In this document: piece by piece, positions 1 to 5,252 of the stretch
How positions within the stretch are numbered: the stretch's first letter is position 1
Layout of the letters: every line of letters begins with the position of its first letter
Source: Helicobacteraceae bacterium UBA6016
GTDB taxonomy: Bacteria; Campylobacterota; Campylobacteria; Campylobacterales; UBA6016
Reading direction: 5' to 3'
DNA: 6,511 nt
Assembly (NCBI GenBank): GCA_002428055.1
Contig: DIZY01000123.1
Span: 3,645-10,155 of the forward strand
The notes under the pieces: model-generated
Seen by the model: only the letters and a program-made list of their open reading frames with translations
What the model was told of the DNA's origin: nothing
Database searches by the model: none
Translations under genes and position numbers: made by a program

Positions 1-41
1 ATAAGCTCTGAAATTTGAGTTTGTTGTTGTAGTGTTGCCAT
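1..41 (-). CDS. N-terminal fragment of an unidentified protein, cut by the window edge
   Basis: Only the first 13 codons are visible: MATLQQQTQISEL, then a codon starting AT (Ile or Met). The start is supported by a good ribosome binding site, GGAG at 51-48, six bases before the ATG at 41-39. A promoter-like element lies about 80 bases further upstream (123-156). The Q/T-rich opening followed by ISEL vaguely recalls the N-termini of secreted DUF4214 or S-layer-like proteins of Campylobacterota, but 13 residues cannot establish this. It is divergent from the sensor kinase gene and carries the same type of upstream element as the response regulator gene, so it is a candidate target of that two-component system (inference). 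I am fairly sure a gene starts here; its function is unknown. Confidence 0.7.
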   Translation of the reverse strand, partial: MATLQQQTQISEL

Positions 42-122
42 TTAGTTCTCCAAAATTAAAATAAATAATACTTAAAGACCCTTCGCGATGTTGACGCAAA
101 AAAGCTTTTTGTATCTATGTAC

Positions 123-156
123 AATATATCTTGCTTGCGTTACAAACTGCGTTATA
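123..156 (-). promoter_or_regulatory. Putative response-regulator-controlled promoter of the left-edge gene (copy A)
   Basis: Read on the minus strand, TATAACGC (156-149) is followed 12 bases later by TGTAACGC (144-137), then an 8-base gap, then TATATT (128-123) as a -10 box. The repeats cover the place where a -35 box would be, as in PhoB/OmpR-type activated promoters. The block 125-161 matches 2673-2709 before the response regulator gene at 31 of 37 positions without gaps. The mismatches fall in the spacers, while the repeats (apart from one base) are kept. Transcription would start near 116, giving a leader of about 75 nt before the ATG at 41. The same repeats could also act on the plus-strand kinase gene from upstream of its promoter. 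The repeat and its conservation are seen directly; the binding protein is inferred. Confidence 0.6.
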
Positions 157-192
157 TTTTTGAAAATTTTTTGTTTTTTATTTACAGATTGG

Positions 193-213
193 TACACTTT
201 GCCCAAATAAGGA
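193..213 (+). promoter_or_regulatory. Possible -10 box and ribosome binding site of the sensor kinase gene
   Basis: TACACT at 193-198 is a plausible -10 box, preceded by a T-rich tract and a weak TTGTTT (171-176) 16 bases upstream. AAGGA at 209-213 is a good ribosome binding site six bases before the ATG at 220 and decides that start. The ribosome binding site is convincing. The -10 is weak, and TACAAT at 120-125 is an alternative. Confidence 0.4.
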
Positions 214-219
214 CATATA

Positions 220-1989
220 ATGTTTAGATATTTTTGGTTTTTAATATTTTGCGCATTTAGTCTTTGGGCTGCTCCTATTGAAATCTTGGAAGCAGACAAC
301 AATATATCCATACTAGAGCACTCAGAAGTATATGTAGAGCAAAATGCCAAAATACAGCATCCGGTCACCCCAAAGACGGAGGGGGTATATAAGCCATACG
401 ACTCAGACTTTATCTCAAGAGGATATACAACCGATGAGGCGGTTTGGGTACGCTTTGTGCTTCGTAATACATCAGACAAGCCGCTTGAGCGGATGCTGCA
501 TATCGACAACTCGATGCTGGATAGTATCACACTGTACGAAGAGGGTGGACAGCTCGTTCATGCGGGTGTGCTAAATTATGGCAAATTTGACGGGATAATT
601 GACTTTCATCTGCCGCTACTACTTCAACCAAAAGAGACCAAAACATACTATCTGCGCATACTCTCCAACTCCTGCGCCACATACTTTCATCTGAATGTAG
701 AGACCGAAAATAGCTTGTGGCTCAAAAACAACAAACGAGAGCTGATACTTACCTTTTTTGCCTCCGTCATGATAGCCCTTGCCATATACAACGGTTTTAT
801 ATACGCTTTTACCAGAGAAAAGGTCTATCTCTATTATGTGATATTTTTGATATTTGCCACATACAACCATTTTTTCTCATATGCCGCAATGATTATGCCG
901 TTTTATTATTTTTTCGGAGTTTCAGATGCTTTTATAGAATGGTTTACTGCAATAGACGCATATCTTGGCGTGTACTATATGCTTGTTATATCGTCGGCGT
1001 TTGTGCTATTTTTTATGGAGCTTATCGACTCAAAACGCTTTGGAGCGGCGCACAAGATACTCAAAAGCTTTTTGCTGATTTATGCGCTCATCGGGATAAT
1101 CTCCGCCCTTGGTATACGCTACTCTTTGGACTGGGCGGCATACGGATGTTTTACTATGCTCCTTTTCATTATGGGGGTTGTCGGCTATCTCGTGTACAAA
1201 AAAGAGGAAAACTCCCTATATCTGCTCCTTGGACAGGGTGCACATATATCTGGGTATATTCTGTTTTTCTCATACAATATTGGTGCATACATACCGGATG
1301 GCGGCTACTGGTATTTTTATGAGATGAGTCTAGCGTCTGATGCCTTCTTGTTTTCTATAGTGCTATCCAAAAAGCTTAGCCGCACAAAAGCTCTTGAAAC
1401 CGCTTTGGCTACGCAAAAAATCCTCATACGAGAGCTGCACCACAGGGTCAAAAACAATCTACAATTTATCGTCTCCTTGTACCGTCTCAAACTCAAAAAA
1501 CATCTGAGCGAGAGCGGCAAAGAGATGCTAGGCGAAGCAGAGCAAAATATCCGCTCCATCGGCAAAATACACGAAATACTCTACAACCAACAAAATATCT
1601 CCGAGCTAAGCGCATACGAGTATTTCGGGGATTTGGTAAACGAGATACAAAGAGGGTATCCGGCGGAGGGTGTCAATATACGCATAGACGGCGAAATGCG
1701 ACTAAGTATCGACCATGCGATTTATTGTGGGCTTATCGTCAATGAGCTTGTGACAAATGCACTGAAATACGCTTTTGCGGATAAGGGCGGAAATATCGAT
1801 ATTTCACTTGGCAAGACAGCGTCCATAAAGACACTGATAATAGCAGATAACGGAGTAGGATATGACCTCAAAAGCCACAAACACTCATTTGGCTTGTCTC
1901 TCGTCGAGAAACTGGCAAAAGATGAGCTAAAAGGGGAGTTAACCACTTCAATAAACGGTGGCACGAGCCATACTATAAAATGGGGCTAA
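220..1989 (+). CDS. Membrane sensor histidine kinase with 7TMR-DISM sensor and HisKA_2/HATPase_c kinase core
   Basis: This 589-residue inner-membrane kinase should sense an extracytoplasmic cue and phosphorylate a response regulator. Residues 1-18 form a signal peptide (hydrophobic core, then LWA-AP). Residues about 25-165 resemble the extracytoplasmic 7TMR-DISMED2 sensor, a beta-rich domain with a carbohydrate-binding-like fold. About 175-385 contain roughly seven hydrophobic helices (7TMR-DISM). The HisKA_2 H-box ELHHRVKNNL (405-414) carries the phospho-accepting His (H407 or H408). The ATPase domain shows the N-box NELVTNALKYAF (508-519), the G1 box DNGVG (543-547) and the G2 box FGLSL (557-561), so all catalytic motifs are intact. 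The start has a good ribosome binding site. The gene converges on an adjacent response regulator gene, its likely partner (inference), sharing 4 bp at the stops. The ligand cannot be read from sequence. Confidence 0.93.
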   Translation: MFRYFWFLIFCAFSLWAAPIEILEADNNISILEHSEVYVEQNAKIQHPVTPKTEGVYKPYDSDFISRGYTTDEAVWVRFVLRNTSDKPLERMLHIDNSMLDSITLYEEGGQLVHAGVLNYGKFDGIIDFHLPLLLQPKETKTYYLRILSNSCATYFHLNVETENSLWLKNNKRELILTFFASVMIALAIYNGFIYAFTREKVYLYYVIFLIFATYNHFFSYAAMIMPFYYFFGVSDAFIEWFTAIDAYLGVYYMLVISSAFVLFFMELIDSKRFGAAHKILKSFLLIYALIGIISALGIRYSLDWAAYGCFTMLLFIMGVVGYLVYKKEENSLYLLLGQGAHISGYILFFSYNIGAYIPDGGYWYFYEMSLASDAFLFSIVLSKKLSRTKALETALATQKILIRELHHRVKNNLQFIVSLYRLKLKKHLSESGKEMLGEAEQNIRSIGKIHEILYNQQNISELSAYEYFGDLVNEIQRGYPAEGVNIRIDGEMRLSIDHAIYCGLIVNELVTNALKYAFADKGGNIDISLGKTASIKTLIIADNGVGYDLKSHKHSFGLSLVEKLAKDELKGELTTSINGGTSHTIKWG

Positions 1990-2000
1990 GACTCCATTTT
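1977..2000. terminator. Putative bidirectional terminator over the kinase/regulator stop codons
   Basis: On the plus strand AAAATGGGG (1977-1985) pairs with CTCCATTTT (1992-2000): seven A-U/G-C pairs, one G-U and one G-C, around the six-base loop CTAAGA, which holds most of both stop codons. The A-run at one base of the stem and the T-run at the other give a U-tract in each direction. The minus-strand hairpin is weaker because the G-U pair becomes an A-C mismatch. It is the only visible candidate to separate the two converging transcripts. The stem has few G-C pairs, so strength is uncertain. Confidence 0.5.
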
Positions 2001-2645
2001 GTATCCGGCAGATTTGACGGCTACGAAGATAAGTCTTTGCAATTTGCCCCTTAATCTATGAAATAACTGTCTTCTAGTGGTGTCGCTCACCACCTCATCC
2101 ATCCATATCACTTCGTCAATATACGAAAACGGAACCAACCTACCCCTAGAGTGCAGTAGTATTAAAAAAAGCTGCTGCTCTTTTGTAGTCAGAGCAATGC
2201 GATTACCGTCCAAAAATAGTAACTGCCTTTTTTTGTCATAGCTATATCCATTGCTTATGTCCACCATATAACACTCTCCGGCAATCTTCATGGCGCAAAG
2301 CTTTAGAGCGGCTACTAGCTCCTTTTCCCTAAAAGGTTTTATAATATATCTGGAAAAGTTGACATTTGAAACTCTTTGTAGTGTCGCATCATCGTTAAAT
2401 GAAGTCAAAAATATTACCTGCAAGTTATAGATTTCTTGAAGCCTTTTTGTCGTTTCTATGCCGTCTGTATCGCCTTTTATTTGGATATCCGAGACAATAA
2501 TATTTATATGATTTTTTGAAGCTACTTTTAGCGCACTTGACATATCGGAAGCCGTAAAAGCCGCAAACCCACTCATCTCATCAACTATACTTTTGATGTC
2601 CATAGCTATTATCGGGTCATCTTCCAATACAAGTACATGCAGCAT
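1986..2645 (-). CDS. Two-component response regulator, receiver plus OmpR-type winged-helix output domain
   Basis: This is a 219-residue cytoplasmic DNA-binding regulator. The receiver domain (about 1-120) has the acidic pocket ED (E8, D9, D10), the phospho-accepting D53 in VSDIQ, T81 in FLTSF and K103 in IIKPF, so it should be phosphorylatable. The C-terminal part (about 136-217) reads as a winged-helix Trans_reg_C domain, with LTTKEQQLF near its start and the closing hairpin VKSAGYKM. ATG at 2645 is chosen because AAGGGA (2656-2651) sits five bases upstream; an in-frame TTG at 2648 would be only two bases from it. The likely partner is the convergent sensor kinase (inference). Paired direct repeats with a -10 box lie directly upstream, which suggests autoregulation. 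No motif is missing. Confidence 0.93.
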   Translation of the reverse strand: MLHVLVLEDDPIIAMDIKSIVDEMSGFAAFTASDMSSALKVASKNHINIIVSDIQIKGDTDGIETTKRLQEIYNLQVIFLTSFNDDATLQRVSNVNFSRYIIKPFREKELVAALKLCAMKIAGECYMVDISNGYSYDKKRQLLFLDGNRIALTTKEQQLFLILLHSRGRLVPFSYIDEVIWMDEVVSDTTRRQLFHRLRGKLQRLIFVAVKSAGYKMES

Positions 2646-2670
2646 CAAAATCCCTTCACTCTTTTTATAA

Positions 2671-2704
2671 AGTATATCTTGACGGCGTTATAATTTGCGT
2701 TATA
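2671..2704 (-). promoter_or_regulatory. Putative autoregulated promoter of the response regulator gene (copy B)
   Basis: On the minus strand two perfect TATAACGC repeats (2704-2697 and 2692-2685) are spaced 12 bases start to start. After an 8-base gap comes TATACT (2676-2671), a good -10 box. An A-run (2709-2705) precedes the repeats and overlaps the comF stop. Transcription would begin near 2664, leaving a leader of about 19 nt containing the ribosome binding site at 2656-2651. Direct repeats of about one helical turn in place of a -35 box are the established layout for OmpR/PhoB-family activators. The gene downstream encodes such a protein, so autoregulation is the natural inference. A near copy lies at 123-161. 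Confidence 0.62.
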
Positions 2705-2707
2705 TTT

Positions 2708-3280
2708 TTACTCTTTTGCATCCGCAAGCGTAACCGCAAAAAGCACATCATGCCCGACTTTTTCGGCGCACGCTTTAGCTTCTAGTAGCGTCGTACCCGT
2801 AGTCACTATGTCGTCCACTAGCACAATGTCTTTGTGTCTTGCGCCTTTAAAATCAAAATCTCTTGGATTGTTTTTGCGAAATTCTAGTGTTTGGCCTGCA
2901 TAGACTACGCCGTTTTTGGCTCTCATGGATTTGTACTCTGGGATAAAAATATCTGATTTTAGGGCGTTGGCGAGTATTGCTGAGTGCGAATAGCCGTTTT
3001 TGGTGTTGTCGTCTATCGGGATGGCTGAGATTTTGCTCTCATACTCGAAGTTTTGGGCGAATTTTTTGAAGCTGTTGTTTGCGAGTTGGCGCAATATAAA
3101 GCTTCCGGCTAGTTTGTGTTTGTAATGAATAAGTGATGAAATTTCGGAGTATTTGTAGAAGCTAAAAACCCTTAGGTCTTCAATATCTCTGGTAAAAAAT
3201 GAGGGGGCAAGCGCCCCCTCCATGCAATTGCGGCATATATGCCTCAGGCTAAATGAGTTGCAGACTATGCAACCTAGCAT
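2708..3280 (-). CDS. ComF family phosphoribosyltransferase-like protein
   Basis: This 190-residue protein has the ComF layout. An N-terminal zinc knuckle has two CxxC pairs (C4/C7 and C16/C19). It is followed by a type I phosphoribosyltransferase domain whose PRPP-binding loop is IVLVDDIVTTGTT (152-164, acidic pair D156-D157). ComF/ComFC proteins are cytoplasmic and are linked to natural transformation in several bacteria, including Helicobacter; members can also be annotated as amidophosphoribosyltransferases. The enzymatic substrate here is unknown. The start follows the helicase stop with no gap (TAAATG). AGAGG at 3292-3288, inside the helicase end, serves as ribosome binding site seven bases upstream, so translation is probably coupled. 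Codons 20-29 contain a complete intrinsic terminator on the coding strand. The length is slightly short for the family but looks complete. Confidence 0.9.
   Translation of the reverse strand: MLGCIVCNSFSLRHICRNCMEGALAPSFFTRDIEDLRVFSFYKYSEISSLIHYKHKLAGSFILRQLANNSFKKFAQNFEYESKISAIPIDDNTKNGYSHSAILANALKSDIFIPEYKSMRAKNGVVYAGQTLEFRKNNPRDFDFKGARHKDIVLVDDIVTTGTTLLEAKACAEKVGHDVLFAVTLADAKE
3193..3220 (-). terminator. Intrinsic terminator embedded in the comF coding sequence
   Basis: On the minus strand GAGGGGGC (3220-3213), loop GCTT, GCCCCCTC (3208-3201) is followed by A and six T (3199-3194). This is a perfect 8-bp stem, six of whose pairs are G-C, with a U-tract. It lies 60 nt after the helicase stop and within comF codons 20-29, between the zinc knuckle and the catalytic domain. 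The plus strand has no T-run after the stem, so it would act only on helicase/comF transcripts. G-C runs of this kind are out of keeping with the surrounding low-GC sequence. Confidence 0.75.
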
Positions 3281-4909
3281 TTATCTGCCTCTATATCCGC
3301 CTCTGCCTTCTCCGCCTTCTCTTGGAGCTCTTGGTGCGCTGTCTCTATCTCTTGGAGGTCTAGACGAGCCGCCTCTGTCGTCTCTTTTATATTCAGGTCT
3401 AGGCGCTCTGTCACCTTCAGGTCTTGGAGCTCTATCGCCGTCAGCTCTAGGTGCTCTATCACCCCTATACCCGCCGCCGCTAGAGCCGCCTCTGTCACTA
3501 GAACCTCTGTAGCCGCCGCCACCGCTTCTATTGCCAAATCTTCCTCTAGAGCCGCCTCTGTCGCCGCCTCTGTCGTTTGCTCTAGCTTCTAACATTTTTT
3601 CTAGGTTTTTACCTCTAATGCCTATATTTGCAGGACCTTCCGCTTTGTTTTTTGAAACGATTTTTGAAAGAAGTTTCATACAAAGAGTAGATATATCCAT
3701 CTCATTAGTCATTTGCGCAAATAGCTCAGTCGCTTCGTCGCTAATCGCTTGGTGTTTGATTTTATCAACCAATTTAACAATTTTTTTGCTTTTTACATCT
3801 TCAAGAGTCGGAACTTCCATGTGATATATTTGAGCTTTTGTAACAAGCTTAATTCTGTTTAGCTCTCTAAATTCAAGAGGCTTAACAAGCGTTACGGCTT
3901 TTCCTGCTTTTCCGGCTCTTCCCGTTCTTCCGATTCTGTGAACATAGCTCTCAGGGTCAAGTGGAATATGGTAGTTAAACACATGGCTTACATCGTTGAT
4001 GTCAAGACCTCTTGCCGCAACATCGGTCGCTACAAGGATAAGTACTTTTCCGGCTTTGAAGCTTTTTACGACCTCTTCTCTTTGTCTTTGCTCAAGGTCG
4101 CCGTGAAGCGCTTTTGCAGGATAGCCTCTTGCTACTAGCGTAGTCGATAGCTCGTCCGCATCTTTTTTTGTTCTACAAAATACGATAGCTCTTGACGGGT
4201 CTTCAAAGTCGATAAGTCTAACGATAGCGTCACTTCTCTCCCAATCTTCAACAACATAGAAGAACTGCTCGATATTTTCGCTTGTTACCTCTTTTGATTG
4301 TACGCTTACCGTTTTTGGCTCTTTCAGAATTTTTTCCGCAAGCGCCCTAATCTCTTTTGGCATTGTTGCCGAGAATAGAAGCGTCTGTCTTGACTTCGGT
4401 AGAAATTTGAATATCTCTTCAATGTCTTCCAAAAAGCCCATATCAAGCATCTCGTCCGCTTCGTCAAGAATGACATATTGCGGATTGAAATCTCTTAGTC
4501 TCTCGTTTAGCAAGTGGTCAAGAAGTCTTCCTGGAGTAGCTACAACAACTTGTGCGCCTCTGCCGATAAGGTCAACTTGTCTTGATATGCTCTGTCCACC
4601 GTAAACCGCTACGGTTTTGATGTTTGCAAATCTACCTAGTTTGTATAGCTCGTCGCTTACTTGCATACAAAGTTCTCTTGTCGGCGTAATGATAAGCACT
4701 TGCACGCCACCGTTCGGGTCTATTTTGCTCATAACCGGAAGACCAAACGCTGCCGTTTTGCCTGTACCTGTTTGCGCTTGCGCTACCATATCGTGACCCT
4801 CAAGTACTATCGGTATCGCTTGTAGTTGTATCGGGCTAGCTTCCGTGAAGCCTGCTTCCTTTACCCCTCTTAATATATTTTCATTTAATCCTAGATTGTC
4901 AAAACTCAT
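3281..4909 (-). CDS. DEAD-box ATP-dependent RNA helicase (DeaD/CshA-like) with RGG-rich tail
   Basis: This 542-residue cytoplasmic RNA helicase should unwind short RNA duplexes in ribosome assembly, mRNA decay or cold adaptation. All core motifs are present: Q motif with F21 and Q28, motif I AQTGTGKT (45-52), Ia PTREL (76-80), Ib TPGR (125-128), II DEAD (149-152), III SAT (180-182), IV VFCRT (243-247), V ATDVAARGLD (294-303) and VI HRIGRTGR (324-331). Residues about 355-440 form a helical extension. Residues 446-542 are a disordered, basic R/G/D/P tail with RGG boxes and three GDRAPR repeats, likely an RNA-binding arm. The start at 4909 has AAAAAGG ending six bases upstream. It lies directly before comF. 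DeaD, CshA or RhlE type cannot be separated with certainty, so no symbol is given. Confidence 0.96.
   Translation of the reverse strand: MSFDNLGLNENILRGVKEAGFTEASPIQLQAIPIVLEGHDMVAQAQTGTGKTAAFGLPVMSKIDPNGGVQVLIITPTRELCMQVSDELYKLGRFANIKTVAVYGGQSISRQVDLIGRGAQVVVATPGRLLDHLLNERLRDFNPQYVILDEADEMLDMGFLEDIEEIFKFLPKSRQTLLFSATMPKEIRALAEKILKEPKTVSVQSKEVTSENIEQFFYVVEDWERSDAIVRLIDFEDPSRAIVFCRTKKDADELSTTLVARGYPAKALHGDLEQRQREEVVKSFKAGKVLILVATDVAARGLDINDVSHVFNYHIPLDPESYVHRIGRTGRAGKAGKAVTLVKPLEFRELNRIKLVTKAQIYHMEVPTLEDVKSKKIVKLVDKIKHQAISDEATELFAQMTNEMDISTLCMKLLSKIVSKNKAEGPANIGIRGKNLEKMLEARANDRGGDRGGSRGRFGNRSGGGGYRGSSDRGGSSGGGYRGDRAPRADGDRAPRPEGDRAPRPEYKRDDRGGSSRPPRDRDSAPRAPREGGEGRGGYRGR
3392..3463 (-). repeat. 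Three tandem 24-bp units encoding GDRAPR(A/P)(D/E) in the helicase tail
   Basis: Helicase residues 483-506 are three in-frame 8-residue units, GDRAPRAD, GDRAPRPE and GDRAPRPE. The DNA units are similar but not identical, so the repeat is not freshly amplified. Copy number may vary between strains without breaking the frame. The neighbouring tail is also low in complexity, with RGG, GGGY and DRGG motifs. Confidence 0.85.
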
Positions 4910-5063
4910 GTAAAACCTTTTTATTACTTACGCTTTAACAAACCAAAGTCCGTCAAAGCTACGCTAAGCGCTGTGCTACTAAAGCTAGCCATCAAAGATG
5001 ACAGAATTATTGTATGCTACGCCTACGCATTCATTTCCCATATACCCCATTAAAGGAGCGCCT
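4910..5063. promoter_or_regulatory. Divergent promoter region of the helicase gene and the small acidic protein gene
   Basis: For the helicase the best minus-strand -10 is TACAAT (5014-5009), which would give a leader of about 90 nt. For the plus-strand gene TATGCT (5013-5018), preceded by TG as an extended -10, is a candidate; the two boxes overlap. The possible helicase leader holds a 7-base direct repeat AAAGCTA (4955-4961 and 4981-4987, plus-strand reading) and small palindromes, but no convincing hairpin. AAAGGAG (5052-5058) is the ribosome binding site of the plus-strand gene. The promoter boxes are weak calls; the ribosome binding site is strong. Confidence 0.4.
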
Positions 5064-5252
5064 ATGTCAGAAATAGAGAAAAAAGAGGTCGCTAAACTAA
5101 AAAGCGATATTAAAGCGGATATAAAATCCGTCTTTGAAAATTATCTGTCGGTCTCAGGCTGGGATGTCCCCGAAAACGATGAAAATGTAAGCGCAAGTCT
5201 TATACTTGACGCTATAAAAGAGGCTGTGAGCGAACTCGAAAAAGACCTCTAA
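5064..5252 (+). CDS. Small acidic protein of 62 residues, function unknown
   Basis: ATG at 5064 is preceded five bases upstream by a near-perfect ribosome binding site, AAAGGAG (5052-5058). This is why it is preferred over the in-frame ATG at 4998, which has none. The product is highly charged, rich in Glu, Asp and Lys, with no signal peptide, membrane segment or Cys. Two predicted amphipathic helices (about 2-30 and 44-60) flank a middle segment around SGWDVPENDENV with the only Trp. It ends in LEKDL. I do not recognise the family. The gene converges on lepA with a 4-bp overlap at the stop codons and diverges from the helicase gene. The strong start signal and non-random composition favour a real gene, probably a soluble cytoplasmic small protein (inference). 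Confidence 0.75.
   Translation: MSEIEKKEVAKLKSDIKADIKSVFENYLSVSGWDVPENDENVSASLILDAIKEAVSELEKDL

Larger units (their letters stand above)
42..219. other. Divergent intergenic region between the left-edge gene and the sensor kinase gene
   Basis: This 178-bp AT-rich spacer holds the control signals of two divergent genes. From left to right it contains the ribosome binding site of the minus-strand gene (48-51), a short A/T palindrome AAAAAGCTTTTT (99-110), the repeat-bearing promoter element (123-156, minus orientation), a T-rich tract (157-184), a weak plus-strand -10 candidate (193-198) and the kinase ribosome binding site (209-213). I see no further gene in it. Confidence 0.7.

Noticed and set aside
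94..100. ACGCAAA on the plus strand as a third, inverted half-site of the regulator
   Set aside because: It shares only seven bases with the motif, lacks the TATA part and has no second repeat 12 bp away.
97..111. A/T palindrome around AAAAAGCTTTTT as a terminator or operator
   Set aside because: The stem is almost only A-T with no loop. Such runs are expected by chance in this AT-rich spacer.
72..530. Minus-strand open frame of 152 codons across the kinase 5' end and the spacer
   Set aside because: It is antisense to the kinase signal peptide and sensor domain, has no recognisable motif, and runs through the divergent promoter region.
717..1322. Plus-strand open frame of 201 codons in another frame of the kinase gene
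   Set aside because: It lies wholly inside the membrane-segment coding region of the kinase, is rich in Cys, Tyr and Arg in a random-looking way, and has no start signal.
2646..2648. TTG as the start of the response regulator
   Set aside because: It is only two bases from the ribosome binding site. The next codon is ATG at the proper distance and begins the usual receiver sequence.
3222..3512. Plus-strand open frame opposite the helicase tail, with repeated LGALSPS-like units
   Set aside because: It is the mirror of the RGG/GDRAPR-coding repeat. It has low complexity and no ribosome binding site, and lies opposite a helicase with all motifs intact.
4950..4990. Structured leader or small RNA in the helicase upstream region
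   Set aside because: AAAGCTA repeats and short palindromes occur, but no stem longer than about four pairs and no terminator can be drawn.
4998..5063. Possible 22-residue N-terminal extension of the small acidic protein
   Set aside because: The ATG at 4998 has no ribosome binding site, and the extra residues differ in character from the charged body. The ATG at 5064 has a near-perfect site.
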